Below are positions 16,317-25,847 of a stretch of DNA of 64,000 bases, piece after piece. Location: assembly GCF_015277515.1 (NCBI RefSeq), contig NZ_CP063767.1, forward strand, positions 1,612,001-1,676,000. Reading direction: 5' to 3'. Every line of letters begins with the position of its first letter. Position 1 is the first letter of the stretch. The DNA comes from Thermophilibacter immobilis. Its GTDB lineage: Bacteria > Actinomycetota > Coriobacteriia > Coriobacteriales > Atopobiaceae. A program made the position numbers and the translations under genes. The notes below the pieces were generated by a model. The model saw nothing but the letters and a program-made list of their open reading frames with translations. It searched no databases and was not told the DNA's origin.

Positions 16317-18236
16317 TCATGAGCCCTCCCTTCTCAGCAGCACGCGGGCGTCTCCAACGAGCTTGGAGATCCTCAGGTGGTCGAAGTGATCGAGCAGCAG
16401 CTGGGCGTACTTGCGAGAGACCCCGACGCGCGTGCGGAAGTCCCCGAGCGTCACGGTCTCGGCGTCGTCGAACATATCCGTGAACACGCCGAGCGCCTCG
16501 TCGCAGGCAACCCTGCTCACGAACGCCTCCGGCGTGAGCGAGACGATCTCGTCATCGCGGGCAAGGCGGGCGAGCACCCCGGCGAGCGTGCGGGCGTCGC
16601 AGCTCGCAGCCTGCGCGAGCTCGTCGGGAGAGCGGGCCTCGAGGCCCGACGCGGCGAGCTCCTTGCGCACGCGAGCGGCAATGCGCTCCTGCTCAGGCGC
16701 GTAAGAGGGCTGGAAGCCCGGAAGCGCCACGCAGTCCCCCCTCGTCTCGAGGGTGCCCGACGAGCCAAGCCAGCTCACGAGGGCCTCAACCGCACGAGGG
16801 CCGGGGCGCCCGGGAAGCCCGCTCGCAAGGCGCTCGCGCAGCTCGGACAGGCGCATGCCCTCCTCGAGCCCGCGCTCCGCGTGATACTTCCTCACGAGTT
16901 TCTGGGCCAGGGAGCGCGTGCGCTCGAGGGCGCTCGGGGCAACCAGCCCCGGACCCATGTGAACGAGGCTCCCGGCGCGCACGAGCACGTCCACCGTCGC
17001 CGAGAGGTCCACGGGCGAGCATGCGCTGGCTCCCACCAGGTCCTCCTGCGACGGGCAGGCACAGCCGGCGTCCTCTGCGAGCTGCCGCACGCGTCCCTCG
17101 AGCGGACCGGCGAGCACCGAGAGGCGCGAGAGCACGTCCTCGCTGCGGCGCTTCTCGCGGTGGGCACCCATGTCCAGCACCACGCCGCCGCCCACGGTCA
17201 CCATGGGAGAGAGGAAGCGCACCACGAAGTGGTCGAGGTTGCGTGCCGCGAGCGGCTGCTCGAACGTGAGCTGGGCGAAGCCCGACTCACCCGCCTCGAG
17301 CACGTCGGCGTCGAGCAGGCGCACACGACAGACGAGCTCCTGGGTCCCCGCATAGAAGTGCAGCTGGGAGGTATTGCGCACCAAGAAGGGGGCGTCGGAG
17401 GTGAGTTGAAGCCGCACGCTGACGCAGCGCCCCTGCGCGAGCGTGCCGGGGGCCGCGAGCGTGCAGCCGCGCTCGAGCTCCTTGCGCTCCATGCCCGTGA
17501 GGTTCATGGCCACGCGCATGCCCGCCTCCACGGAGTCGACCGTGACGTCGTGGTTCTGGAGCTCGCGCACGCGCACGGTCTTGAGCTGCGGATAGGCCAT
17601 GAGGGTGTCGCCGGTCTTCACCCGCCCGTCGATGAGGCTGCCGGTCACCACGGTGCCGTGGCCGCGCACCGTGAAGACGCGGTCCACGGGCAGTCGCGCG
17701 GGCAGGTCCACCCGACTGTCCTCGTCTTTGGCCACCGCGCGGGAGATGAGCTCCTTGAGCTCCTCGATGCCCTCCCCCGTCTTAGCCGAGACCGCCACCA
17801 CCGGGGCCCCCTCGAGGAAGGTCCCCGCCACATGCTCGGCCACGTCCTCCCGCACGACCTCGAGCCACTCCCTCTCGACGAGGTCGACCTTAGTGAGCAC
17901 CACGATGCCGTGGCGCACCCCCAAAAGCTGCAGGATTTCCAGATGCTCGACGGTCTGGGGCATGAAGCCCTCGTCGGCGGCCACCACGAGCAGGGCGATG
18001 TCGATGCCGGTGGCACCGGCGAGCATGTTCTTGATGAGCCGCTCGTGGCCGGGCACGTCGACGATGCCCGCGCTGCGGCCGTCCGGAAGCTTGAGCTGCG
18101 CGAAGCCGATGTCGATAGTGATGCCGCGCTCGCGCTCCTCCTTGAGCCGGTCGGTATCCGTGCCCGTAAGGGCACGCGTGAGCCAGGTCTTACCATGATC
18201 CACGTGGCCTGCGGTGCCTATGACGACGTGTCTCAC
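16317..18236 (-). CDS. selB: SelB, selenocysteine-specific elongation factor
   Basis: A 639-residue GTPase that delivers Sec-tRNA(Sec) to UGA codons marked by a SECIS hairpin. The G motifs are [13 protein letters not shown] (G1), the [10 protein letters not shown] switch I, DVPGH (G3) and TKVD (G4). Domains II and III follow, and the C-terminal third contains the winged-helix repeats that bind SECIS RNA, ending [18 protein letters not shown]. It starts with GTG overlapping the TGA of selA, so the two are translationally coupled. Length is normal for the family. Confidence 0.95.
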   Translation of the reverse strand: MRHVVIGTAGHVDHGKTWLTRALTGTDTDRLKEERERGITIDIGFAQLKLPDGRSAGIVDVPGHERLIKNMLAGATGIDIALLVVAADEGFMPQTVEHLEILQLLGVRHGIVVLTKVDLVEREWLEVVREDVAEHVAGTFLEGAPVVAVSAKTGEGIEELKELISRAVAKDEDSRVDLPARLPVDRVFTVRGHGTVVTGSLIDGRVKTGDTLMAYPQLKTVRVRELQNHDVTVDSVEAGMRVAMNLTGMERKELERGCTLAAPGTLAQGRCVSVRLQLTSDAPFLVRNTSQLHFYAGTQELVCRVRLLDADVLEAGESGFAQLTFEQPLAARNLDHFVVRFLSPMVTVGGGVVLDMGAHREKRRSEDVLSRLSVLAGPLEGRVRQLAEDAGCACPSQEDLVGASACSPVDLSATVDVLVRAGSLVHMGPGLVAPSALERTRSLAQKLVRKYHAERGLEEGMRLSELRERLASGLPGRPGPRAVEALVSWLGSSGTLETRGDCVALPGFQPSYAPEQERIAARVRKELAASGLEARSPDELAQAASCDARTLAGVLARLARDDEIVSLTPEAFVSRVACDEALGVFTDMFDDAETVTLGDFRTRVGVSRKYAQLLLDHFDHLRISKLVGDARVLLRREGS

Positions 18237-19657
18237 GAGTGTGTCGCCTCGCCCCCGGCCGCATGGGCTCGAGCCGTGGAGACGAGCGCCTCTAGGAGCA
18301 CGTCCTCATCGCCAGCGAGCAGCGTGCGCGGGCTCACGAGCACCGCGCCCTCGTGCACGCGGCAGATGATGGGGGTCCTCCACGCGCGCAGCGCCCGCTC
18401 GAGGTCGCTCACCTCCATGCCGCGCACGCGCACGCTCACGGCCGCGCCGGGAAGCTCGACGCCGGGAAGCGAGCCTCCACCCGCCTCGTCCACGGTGTCG
18501 AGCACCTCGCTGGAGAGCCCGGGCGCAGCACCCGCCAGACGTCGCGCGAGCGCGGTTGCGCGCTGGCGACACTCCTTACGCGTCATGGCGAGCATGCCAA
18601 GCGTGGGGATGCGCTCGAGCGCGGTACGCTGATCCACGCAGTAGGCCAGCGTCATCTCGAGCGCGGCGAGGGAGAGCTTGTCGATGCGCAGGATGCGGGC
18701 GAGCTGGTTCTTCTTGATGCGCTCGATGAGATCCCTGCGGCCCACGAGGATGCCCGCCTGCGCGCCGCCGAGGAGCTTGTCCCCCGAGAAGCACGCCACG
18801 TCGACGCCGTCCCTGAGGGCGGAGCGCGCCGTGTGGCCCTCGGTGAGTCCCAGGGCCTCTGCGGGCAGGGGCAGGGCGCTGCCGATGTCATAGAGGGCGT
18901 AGACGCCCGCCTCATGGGCAATGGAGACGAGCTCAGTGGGCTCGACCTCCTCGACGAAGCCCGTGACGCGAAAGTTCGAGGTGTGCACCTTGAGCAGGGC
19001 GCTCATCTGCTCGCGGCCCACCACTTCGCGATAGTCGAAGGCGTGCGTCTTGTTGGTGGTGCCCACCTCGACGAGCGAGGTACCGCTGCGTGCCATGACC
19101 TCGGGCACCCTGAACGATCCGCCGATCTCCACGAGCTCCCCGCGCGAGACGGCGACCTCGGAGCCCGCGCACAGGGTGTTGAGCATGAGAAAGACCGCGC
19201 CGGCGTTGTTGTTGACCACCATGGCGGCCTCGGCCCCCGTGAGCTCGCAGGCAAGGCGCTCGACATGCGTGAAGCGGCTTCCGCGCGCTCCGGCCTCGAG
19301 GTCGTACTCGAGGTTAGAGTAGCCGCGCGCGATCTCGGCCACGTGCGCGGCGACCTCGTCACCCAGGGGGGCGCGTCCGAGGTTGGTGTGCAGCACCACG
19401 CCAGTAGCGTTCACCACGCGCCTCAGGCTCCAGACCCCCTGGTCGCGCAGGCGACGCAGCACCTCGGCGCCCGCCTCGTCCAGGTTGGGCACATCTGTGC
19501 GGCCACGTTTAAGAACGCTCTCGCGTGCGTCATCGAGAACGGCCTGGACCACGCCGCGCACCTGTGCGCGCGTGTAGCGATCGCAGGCAGCAGCGACCTC
19601 GGGAAGTGCCAGCACGACATCGGTCTTGGGAATCTGACGCAGCACGTCGCTTACCAT
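18233..19657 (-). CDS. selA: SelA, L-seryl-tRNA(Sec) selenium transferase
   Basis: A 474-residue PLP enzyme that converts Ser-tRNA(Sec) to Sec-tRNA(Sec) with selenophosphate. The N-terminal tRNA-binding region is followed by NATGVVLHTNLGRAPL, ANSxE-type YSNLEYDLEAGARGSR, and the PLP lysine in CFSGDKLLGGAQAG. The ATG at 19657 has GGAG six bases upstream, with a GTG just before it. A strong hairpin separates it from the tRNA-Sec gene upstream, and selB follows with overlap. Confidence 0.95.
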   Translation of the reverse strand: MVSDVLRQIPKTDVVLALPEVAAACDRYTRAQVRGVVQAVLDDARESVLKRGRTDVPNLDEAGAEVLRRLRDQGVWSLRRVVNATGVVLHTNLGRAPLGDEVAAHVAEIARGYSNLEYDLEAGARGSRFTHVERLACELTGAEAAMVVNNNAGAVFLMLNTLCAGSEVAVSRGELVEIGGSFRVPEVMARSGTSLVEVGTTNKTHAFDYREVVGREQMSALLKVHTSNFRVTGFVEEVEPTELVSIAHEAGVYALYDIGSALPLPAEALGLTEGHTARSALRDGVDVACFSGDKLLGGAQAGILVGRRDLIERIKKNQLARILRIDKLSLAALEMTLAYCVDQRTALERIPTLGMLAMTRKECRQRATALARRLAGAAPGLSSEVLDTVDEAGGGSLPGVELPGAAVSVRVRGMEVSDLERALRAWRTPIICRVHEGAVLVSPRTLLAGDEDVLLEALVSTARAHAAGGEATHS

Positions 19658-19683
19658 CACACACTCCGTCTCGGATTAAAGAA

Positions 19684-19709
19684 GGGCGCCGGGCGATCAC
19701 CCGGCGCCC
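19684..19709 (-). terminator. Strong hairpin between tRNA-Sec and selA
   Basis: Arms 19684-19693 and 19700-19709 form a perfect 10-bp GC stem with a 6-base loop, followed leftward by TTCTTTAAT. It probably ends or attenuates the tRNA transcript so that selA/selB are made at lower level, or it marks a 3' processing site. Confidence 0.7.
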
Positions 19710-19718
19710 CCTAGCAGT

Positions 19719-19815
19719 TGGCGAGAGTAGGTGGGAATCGAACCCACCCGAGCAGGCTGTCCTGCCCGCACTGGTTTTGAAGACCAGAAGGCACACCAGT
19801 TACCCTTCTACTCTC
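19719..19815 (-). tRNA. selC: tRNA-Sec (UCA anticodon)
   Basis: A 97-nt tRNA including an encoded CCA end. The 8-bp acceptor stem GAGAGTAG/CTACTCTC, an anticodon arm CTGGT-CTTCAAA-ACCAG with anticodon TCA, a long extra arm built on GGGCAGG/CCTGCTC, and a T-arm GTGGG-TTCGATT-CCCAC are all visible. The discriminator base is G. It lies upstream of selA in the same direction. Confidence 0.95.
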
Positions 19816-19847
19816 ATATGTGGTTATCCCTCGCGGGCACCTCATAA

Positions 19848-19893
19848 ACCCTAATCGCAGGCGGGTGACCTGTCAATAGAATAACCGCGATTA
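19848..19893 (-). promoter_or_regulatory. Promoter and palindromic operator for tRNA-Sec/selA/selB
   Basis: On the minus strand TTGACA (19871-19876) is followed after 17 bases by TAGGGT (19848-19853). A palindrome TAACCGCGATTA lies just upstream of the -35 (19882-19893), and a half-site TAATCGC overlaps the -10 region (19852-19858). The palindrome recurs before grdE and the second desulfurase gene. Confidence 0.6.
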
Positions 19894-19921
19894 GAAAATG
19901 AAGCTCGCAAGCGGTCGGATT

Positions 19922-20965
19922 CTACGGACGAACCGTCACCGCATGCGCGCCGAGCTCCTCGACACGGCCTATGACCACGGCAAGGCGACCCTCCGCTTCA
20001 AGGCGGCCGCACAGCGTGCGCGCGTCATCCTCAGGCAAGGACACGAGCAGCCCGCCCGCGGTTTGGGGGTCGTAGAGCAGCTCCGGCATGGCGTCCGGGA
20101 GCCCCTCGTCCATGGCCACGCGCGAGGCGAAGTAGTCCTGGTTGCGATAGGTGCCTCCGGGGATGATGCCCATCTGCGCGAAGTCCATGGCCTGGTCCAG
20201 GAGCGGCACGGAGCTCGCCGTGAGCTCGATCGTGACGCCGCTGGCCTCGGCCATCTCGCAGGTGTGCCCCGCCAGGCCAAAGCCCGTGATGTCGGTGCAC
20301 CCGTGCACGTCAAGCCCCTCAGCGAGGCGGATGGGCGCCTCGTTGAGCGTGCGCATGGCCTCCCAGACGTAGGCGGCCTCCGCCTCCGACATGAGCTCGC
20401 CCTTCACCGCTGTGGTGAGCACGCCCGTGCCGATAGCCTTGGTGAGCACGAGCACGTCTCCCGAACGGGCACCGCCGTTGGCGAGCACCTTGTCGAGCGG
20501 GACCAGCCCCGAGACGCACAGACCGTACTTGGGCTCCTTGTCCTCGATGGTGTGGCCCCCGGCGACCGGGCAGCCCGCCTCCACGCACTTGTCGGCACCG
20601 CCCTTAAGGATCTGCCCTGCGACCTCGATGGGCAGGCAGTCGGGGACGCACAGCAGGTTCATGGCCAGAACCGGCTTGCCGCCCATGGCGTAGACGTCTG
20701 AGAGCGAGTTGGCCGCCGCGATTTGCCCGAAGAGGTACGGGTCGTCCACCATCGGCGGAAAGAAGTCCACGGTCTCGATGAGGCCGAGGTTGTCCCCCAC
20801 CTGGTAGACGCAGGCGTCGTCGGCCGTGTCGAAGCCGATGAGGAGGTTGTCGCTCTGAACGTTAGGCAAGTCGCTCAGAACCTGAGCGAGGGCCCCGGGG
20901 GCCAGCTTGGCGGCTCAACCGGAGGCGGTGGTCATCTGGGTGAGACGGACCTTCTTGGAGCTCAT
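19922..20965 (-). CDS. selD: SelD, selenide water dikinase (selenoprotein)
   Basis: A 347-residue enzyme that makes selenophosphate from selenide and ATP. The start at 20965 is preceded by GGGAGGAGG. Codon 17 is an in-frame TGA (20915-20917) in the context MTTASG-U-AAKLAPGAL, the known Sec/Cys active-site position, so the protein is itself a selenoprotein. A GC-rich inverted repeat directly after the UGA could serve as the bacterial SECIS. Downstream motifs include ETVDFFPPMVDDPYLFG and GFGLAGHTCEM. It sits between grdD and tRNA-Sec and supplies SelA and possibly the Mo-hydroxylase pathway. Confidence 0.95.
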
Positions 20966-21018
20966 GCGGCACCTCCTCCCTCTGCTCGATTTCAGCTCAT
21001 AGACATGTTCAGTATACG

Positions 21019-21057
21019 CCCCGGGCCGGACGGCATGGCAGGGCGTCCGGCCCGGGG
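21019..21057 (-). terminator. Hairpin between grdD and selD
   Basis: CCCCGGGCCGGACG (21019-21032) pairs perfectly with CGTCCGGCCCGGGG (21044-21057). There is no T-run after it on the minus strand, so it may protect the 3' end of the grd message or partly terminate it. Confidence 0.5.
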
Positions 21058-21085
21058 TTGGGGGGTGACCAAGATGCGTGGGGCT

Positions 21086-22237
21086 CTACGCCACGTATCC
21101 GGCCTTACGAAGAAGTTCGATTGAGCGCTCGTGGTTGGCCTCGGACGTGAGGACGATGGGACCGGTGCAGCCCATGCCGCTCTCGGCGTAGACCTTCTCG
21201 CGCCAGAGGACCTTGACCGCGTCCTCGAGGTCCATGACGTCGATGCCGGGGATGCCCGAGGGCACCGGCTCCTTGGGCGGGGCGCTGACCTCCTCGGCCG
21301 TCGCTGCGGGCTTGGAGGCCTCGCGACGGGCGGTCAGGATGTCCTGGAGCCCGGCAGCGTCGGCGGCGGCGAGCTCCTGCTCGACCACGTCGAACACGTG
21401 GTTGCGCACGAGATCGCCCGCGTAGACGAGGGCGTTGGCGATCACGGGAGCACCCGAGGCGCGCGAGACGATAAGCACGAGCTTGTCGTAGCCGCGCCCG
21501 ATGCCGGGGCCGTAACCGGAGCCCACGGCCTCGAAGCTCCCGCCGGTGGCGCAGCTGGAGAGCATCTTGGTGAGCACGTTGCCCGTGAGCGAGTCGCAGA
21601 CCAAGACGTCAGCCGTGGCCTGCAGCACGTCGTTTCCGCGCAGCACGCAGCCGCCGTCGGCGCGGCTCGACTCGGCGAAGCGCAGAGGGTAGCCGCCGTC
21701 GGCGAGCTGCTTGAGCGCCATCTCGCACTGACGTGCCCCGTTGACGTTGAGGATGCCCACGCTGGGGTCGGACATGCCGGACGCCTTGGCGGCGATGACG
21801 CCGTAGACGGCGTTCAAGATCATGCCCTCCACGAGGTCAGCGCTCGAGGTGCCGGTCGTGGTGGCCAGGAGCATCTCGCGGCCGCGGGCGGGCGTCACCA
21901 CGCGCCCCACGGTGGAGACGCCGATGGGGAACGGGAAGTGCATCGTGACGGCACCGTCGATCTCGTGTGCGTCGAGAAGCTCGACCATCTTGGCGTGACC
22001 CGCCTCGTCGTCGTCCACGTGAACGCACTCGAGGCCCTCGACCTCCTGGCTCCCGATGTAGACCACGTGCACGCCACGCTCCTGGGCCGCGAGCGCGGCC
22101 TCGATGGCGTTGGTCTCGCCGTGCTCCGAGCCCATGCCCGTGAGGGCGATGCGCGGCGCAGGGACGAGCTTTCCGCTCTCGAGGCCGTCCGCCATGAGCT
22201 GGAAGGCCTCGGCAACGGTCTTCTGAAGGTTACTCAT
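21086..22237 (-). CDS. grdD: GrdD, glycine/sarcosine/betaine reductase component C subunit alpha
   Basis: A 383-residue subunit of component C, which receives the carboxymethyl-selenol from GrdA/GrdB and releases acetyl phosphate. The Pta-like core has ALTGMGSEHGETNAIEAALAAQ and GYGPGIGRGYDKLVLIVSRASG, with ESGMGCTGPIVL near the C-terminus. It starts 10 bases after grdC and ends before a hairpin and selD. Length and motifs match the family. Confidence 0.93.
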   Translation of the reverse strand: MSNLQKTVAEAFQLMADGLESGKLVPAPRIALTGMGSEHGETNAIEAALAAQERGVHVVYIGSQEVEGLECVHVDDDEAGHAKMVELLDAHEIDGAVTMHFPFPIGVSTVGRVVTPARGREMLLATTTGTSSADLVEGMILNAVYGVIAAKASGMSDPSVGILNVNGARQCEMALKQLADGGYPLRFAESSRADGGCVLRGNDVLQATADVLVCDSLTGNVLTKMLSSCATGGSFEAVGSGYGPGIGRGYDKLVLIVSRASGAPVIANALVYAGDLVRNHVFDVVEQELAAADAAGLQDILTARREASKPAATAEEVSAPPKEPVPSGIPGIDVMDLEDAVKVLWREKVYAESGMGCTGPIVLTSEANHERSIELLRKAGYVA

Positions 22238-22246
22238 GCCTACCCC

Positions 22247-23800
22247 CTACTCCTTGTCCGCGTCGGAGGCGAGCAGGGACGCGGCGAAGTCGCGCATGGT
22301 CGAGGCGATCATGGAGCGCACCTCGTCCTCGCTCACGCCGGCTGACTTGTCCTCCTGGACGCCCTCGTTGGCCTGGATCATCACGGAGACGCCGTCGAAC
22401 AGGTTGGTGAGACGCCCCAGGAACAGGGAGCCCTTGCCCACGATCATCACGCGCTTCATGGAGCCGTCGAGCATGCGATCACGGGCAAAGCCGATGGAGG
22501 GCACGCCGGAGGGAATGTGGCCCTGCGTGGGGGCGTAGCCCTTGATGCCGCGCTCGGCAACGAACGTCGGGATGTCCGTGCGGGCGAGCTCGCCGCGCTT
22601 GACGCCCAGGGCCGCGATCATCTTGTAGTTGGCCAGGGGCACGTCACCGGCGCCTGCGGGCTTGGTGATGTCGGGGTTCTGCATCTCGGGAGAGAACCGG
22701 TCGACGTCGGTGACCTTGAGGCCGGCGCGCTCGAGCGGGTCGTAGACGAGGCTCTGGATGACGGCCTGCGGGGCCGATCCGGTGCCCACCGTGTGACGAC
22801 CGAGGATGTCGAGGTTGATCTCGGGGTTCACGCCGTCGTTCTGGGTGACGACCACCGAGAAGCCGCCGAGCATGTCCTCGAGGATGGGCAGGCCCTTCTT
22901 CACGTGGTCCTTGCCGTTCATGCCGAGCTTGGCGGTGCAGCCGCCGGCGGTGACCACGACGCACTTGTAGGCGCCGGACTGCACGAGGGCGGCCGCCTCG
23001 ATGAGCGAGTGCGTGGGGCCGGCGCAGAAGCCGCGCGCGTCGGAGCCGGTGGCGTTCATGAGTCCCGCGACCTCGGCCGCGGCCTTGGCGAAGTTGCCGC
23101 CGCCGCGCTGGTTCATGTCGCCGCAGGCCTCCTCGCAGCAGTCGATGACGTACTCGACCTCGCCCTTCTCGATGCCGGCGTTCTTCACGCCGGTGAGTAG
23201 AGCGAGCACGCTCGACGCCTTGGCAACGAGGTTCTCGAGCATCACGTGGGCCGAGAGGTTCACGTCGATCTCGTGCGCGCGCTTGACGCAGCCCACCATC
23301 TTGTCATTGAAGTAGAGGGCCTCGGCCTGCTCCTCGTCGACGAACTTCTTGATTTGCGCGGCGTCACAGGGCTTGGGGATGCGTGCGACGATGGTCTCGT
23401 CAATCAGGGGGTTGGCCTTGAGGGCGGGCAGGGTCGCCTCGATGAAGTCCGCCCCGAGCTCGACGAGCTCGAAGACGTCGCACGCGGCGAGAAGCAGCGT
23501 GAACTCGTCCTCGGGCATCATCTGGCCGAAGCGGCCGTAGCGCCCGGTCACGTCACAGGGCTTGTCGTACCAGGGCTCAGCGACCTCGGCGAGCTCGTCG
23601 GGCGTCTTGTTGCCAATGTAGACCTGGTTGGGCCAGTACGCGAGCGCCTCCTCGAAGGAGCGCAGATGGCTCGGGAGCTCCTTGAGGTACTCACCGTCGG
23701 GATTGACGATGCGCTCGGTGGTCTGGGTCGTGCCGTTGTGAATCACCATGTCGGGGGTGTGCACAAGCACGTAACCCGCTCCCTTGATGACGCTCCTCAT
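22247..23800 (-). CDS. grdC: GrdC, glycine/sarcosine/betaine reductase component C subunit beta
   Basis: A 517-residue FabH/thiolase-like subunit of component C. It begins MRSVIKGAGYVLVHTPDMVI with GGAGG just upstream and contains the active-site region VVVTAGGCTAKLGMNGKDHVKKGLP, with the family's catalytic cysteine. Together with GrdD it forms an acetyl-thioester and phosphorolyses it to acetyl phosphate. It follows grdA after a stable hairpin, a layout that usually lets the small selenoprotein be made in excess. Confidence 0.93.
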   Translation of the reverse strand: MRSVIKGAGYVLVHTPDMVIHNGTTQTTERIVNPDGEYLKELPSHLRSFEEALAYWPNQVYIGNKTPDELAEVAEPWYDKPCDVTGRYGRFGQMMPEDEFTLLLAACDVFELVELGADFIEATLPALKANPLIDETIVARIPKPCDAAQIKKFVDEEQAEALYFNDKMVGCVKRAHEIDVNLSAHVMLENLVAKASSVLALLTGVKNAGIEKGEVEYVIDCCEEACGDMNQRGGGNFAKAAAEVAGLMNATGSDARGFCAGPTHSLIEAAALVQSGAYKCVVVTAGGCTAKLGMNGKDHVKKGLPILEDMLGGFSVVVTQNDGVNPEINLDILGRHTVGTGSAPQAVIQSLVYDPLERAGLKVTDVDRFSPEMQNPDITKPAGAGDVPLANYKMIAALGVKRGELARTDIPTFVAERGIKGYAPTQGHIPSGVPSIGFARDRMLDGSMKRVMIVGKGSLFLGRLTNLFDGVSVMIQANEGVQEDKSAGVSEDEVRSMIASTMRDFAASLLASDADKE

Positions 23801-23908
23801 GAATCCTCCATCTTGTTTCAACTGGGATGATTAGATGGTGCCTGAACGAGGAGAACCCCAGGTGCCTGGACGCTCTCCCTCGAGACGCATAGATTTTCCT
23901 CTAGCAGA

Positions 23909-23936
23909 GGGGGCGACGGCGCAGGCCGCCGCCCCC
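23909..23936 (-). terminator. Intercistronic hairpin between grdA and grdC
   Basis: A 12-bp GC stem (23909-23920 with 23925-23936, one G-U wobble) with a 4-base loop. It lies just after the grdA stop and could stabilise the upstream message or reduce read-through into grdC. Confidence 0.5.
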
Positions 23937-23950
23937 AGACGCAAGTACGA

Positions 23951-24427
23951 CTACTTGTTGTACTTACAATACTGGTCGCGAATGTCCGTCATCTCGGAAA
24001 CGATGTCGTCAACATCCAGGACCATCTCCATCATGCTTACCTGATCGTCGTAGACGGCAGGATCAAACTCCGCCTTGATTTCAGGCTCGCACACGTGATA
24101 CACGCTGAGTCCCAACTGGACCCCTGTCAATGGACCGGCGTACGTCGGGTCACCATTAGTGACCGTCTCAGCAGCGAGACCGGCAGCTTCGCCTTCGGCA
24201 GCACCCACGACAACAACTACGTTCTCGGGGCCGTACTGCTCGGCGAACTCCTTAACTCGCCTCTGGTTCTCCAGATCCATTGCACCGGCGGCCGTTCAAA
24301 CGAAGCACTCCGTCGAGGAGAACACAGGCTCGCCACCCGCACTCTCGACGCACGCAGCAATCGCAGGACCGGGCACACCATCGCGATCGCCAATAATGAC
24401 AACCTTCTTACCAGCTAGAATGGCCAT
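23951..24427 (-). CDS. grdA: GrdA, glycine/sarcosine/betaine reductase selenoprotein A
   Basis: A 158-residue selenoprotein. The start ATG at 24427 has AAGGAGGG four bases upstream. Codon 44 is TGA (24296-24298) in the CxxU redox motif STECFV-U-TAAGAM, exactly where GrdA carries selenocysteine. It is the small redox carrier linking component B, component C and thioredoxin. Without Sec insertion the gene would be split into an unused 5' piece and an internal ATG start, but the frame and family similarity are continuous across the UGA. Confidence 0.96.
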
Positions 24428-24501
24428 TTTACCCTCCTTCCCTCTTCTATCGAACAAAACGTACCTTACTATGTGGTCGCCGCAGATGCGGCGGTTCCAC
24501 C

Positions 24502-24828
24502 CTACGCGTAGTGACGCTTGATCATGGCCTCGACGTTCTCGGGCGTGGCGTCATCCTTGACGCACTCGTCGACCTTCTCACCGTTCTCGTAGATAGCGAT
24601 GACCGGCAGGCCCAAGATCTTCTGGCCAATGGCCAAACGACGTGCCTTGGTGGTGTTGAGCTGGCAGAACTTAATCTTGTCACCGTAGGTCTCGGCGAAC
24701 TCGTGCACATGCGGCATCAGCGCGGCGCAGGGCACGCAGCCGTCGCCGTAGTAGTCCACGAGCACCTTGCCATCTGCCTTGAGGACCTCATCCTCAAAGG
24801 TCTTCTTGTCAACTTCGAGCATGGACAT
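24502..24828 (-). CDS. trxA: Thioredoxin of the glycine reductase operon
   Basis: A 108-residue thioredoxin with active site [16 protein letters not shown] replaces the common WCGPC and is typical of glycine-reductase-linked thioredoxins. The start at 24828 has GGAGG six bases before it. It reduces oxidised GrdA and is recycled by TrxB, encoded just upstream. Confidence 0.92.
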   Translation of the reverse strand: MSMLEVDKKTFEDEVLKADGKVLVDYYGDGCVPCAALMPHVHEFAETYGDKIKFCQLNTTKARRLAIGQKILGLPVIAIYENGEKVDECVKDDATPENVEAMIKRHYA

Positions 24829-24854
24829 GAAAATCCTCCTTCTTCTCGACCGGG

Positions 24855-24878
24855 GCGCGGGCCGCAGGCGGCCCGCGC
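24855..24878 (-). other. Intercistronic hairpin between trxB and trxA
   Basis: GCGCGGGCCG (24855-24864) pairs with CGGCCCGCGC (24869-24878), a perfect 10-bp stem. No T-run follows on the minus strand, so RNA stabilisation is more likely than termination. Confidence 0.45.
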
Positions 24879-24886
24879 GAGGGTTA

Positions 24887-25825
24887 TTACCGTGAGAGGT
24901 ACTTCTCGGCCTGCATAGCGGCTATGGCACCGTCGGAGGCCGCCGTGACCACCTGGCGCAGGCTCTTGACGCGCATGTCGCCTGCAGCAAACACGCCGCC
25001 GACGTCGGTGTGCATATCGTCATCGGTGATGACGTAGGCACGCTCGTCCGTCTTCACCTTGCCGTCCAGAAGGGTCGTGGACGGGAGCAGTCCGATAAAG
25101 CCGAACAAACCAAAGAGACCGTCATCTTCGTCCGCCTCGATCCGGCGCAGCTCGCCGGTCTTGGTATCGCGAACGACCATCCACTGGAGGATCTCGTCGC
25201 CGCCGACCTCGTCCACCACGGAGTTCCACATGAAGTGGAGGTTCTTGACCTTGAAGGCCTTCTCCTGGATGGACTTGGCGGCGCGCAGCTCGTCGCGCCG
25301 GTGGATGACGGTGACCTCGCGAGCGAACTTGGTGAGATACATGGCCTCTTCGACGGCAGCGTCGCCGCCGCCCACCACGTAGACCTCAAGGCCTTCGAAG
25401 AAGTTGGCGTCGCAGGTGGCACAAAACGAGATGCCACGACCCACGTACGTCGCCTCGTTCTTGCAGCCGATCGAGCGTGGGTGGGCGCCCGTGGCCAGAA
25501 TCACGGCCTTTGCCTGGTAGGTAGCCTTGGAGCCCGTGAGCGTCTTAACGTCTCCGTCAAGTTCGACGGAGTTGATGGTGTCGCTGACGCGCTCGCAGCC
25601 GAACTTGGCCGCCTGCTGCGTCATGCGGGCGACGAGGGACGGACCGCTCTCGCCCTCCAGCTCCTGACCGGGATAGTTCTCGATGTCGTTCGTGATGGCA
25701 ATCTGGCCGCCGTCTTGGCTCTTCTCGATGATGAGCGTGTCAAGACGGTTTCGCCCGGAGTACAGGCCAGCAGACAGGCCAGCGGGACCGGCACCCAGAA
25801 TGATAACGTCGTAAATCTTAGCCAC
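24887..25825 (-). CDS. trxB: Thioredoxin reductase
   Basis: A 312-residue FAD/NADPH flavoprotein. The FAD-binding GAGPAGLSAGLYSGR, the redox pair CATC in SFCATCDANF (about residues 138-141), the NADPH-binding VVGGGDAAVEEAMYL and the C-terminal GVFAAGDMR are all present. It passes electrons from NAD(P)H to TrxA and then to selenoprotein GrdA. It lies between grdB and trxA, an arrangement found in many grd operons. Confidence 0.93.
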   Translation of the reverse strand: MAKIYDVIILGAGPAGLSAGLYSGRNRLDTLIIEKSQDGGQIAITNDIENYPGQELEGESGPSLVARMTQQAAKFGCERVSDTINSVELDGDVKTLTGSKATYQAKAVILATGAHPRSIGCKNEATYVGRGISFCATCDANFFEGLEVYVVGGGDAAVEEAMYLTKFAREVTVIHRRDELRAAKSIQEKAFKVKNLHFMWNSVVDEVGGDEILQWMVVRDTKTGELRRIEADEDDGLFGLFGFIGLLPSTTLLDGKVKTDERAYVITDDDMHTDVGGVFAAGDMRVKSLRQVVTAASDGAIAAMQAEKYLSR

Positions 25826-25847
25826 GGAACGCCCCCCTCTTCTTCCT

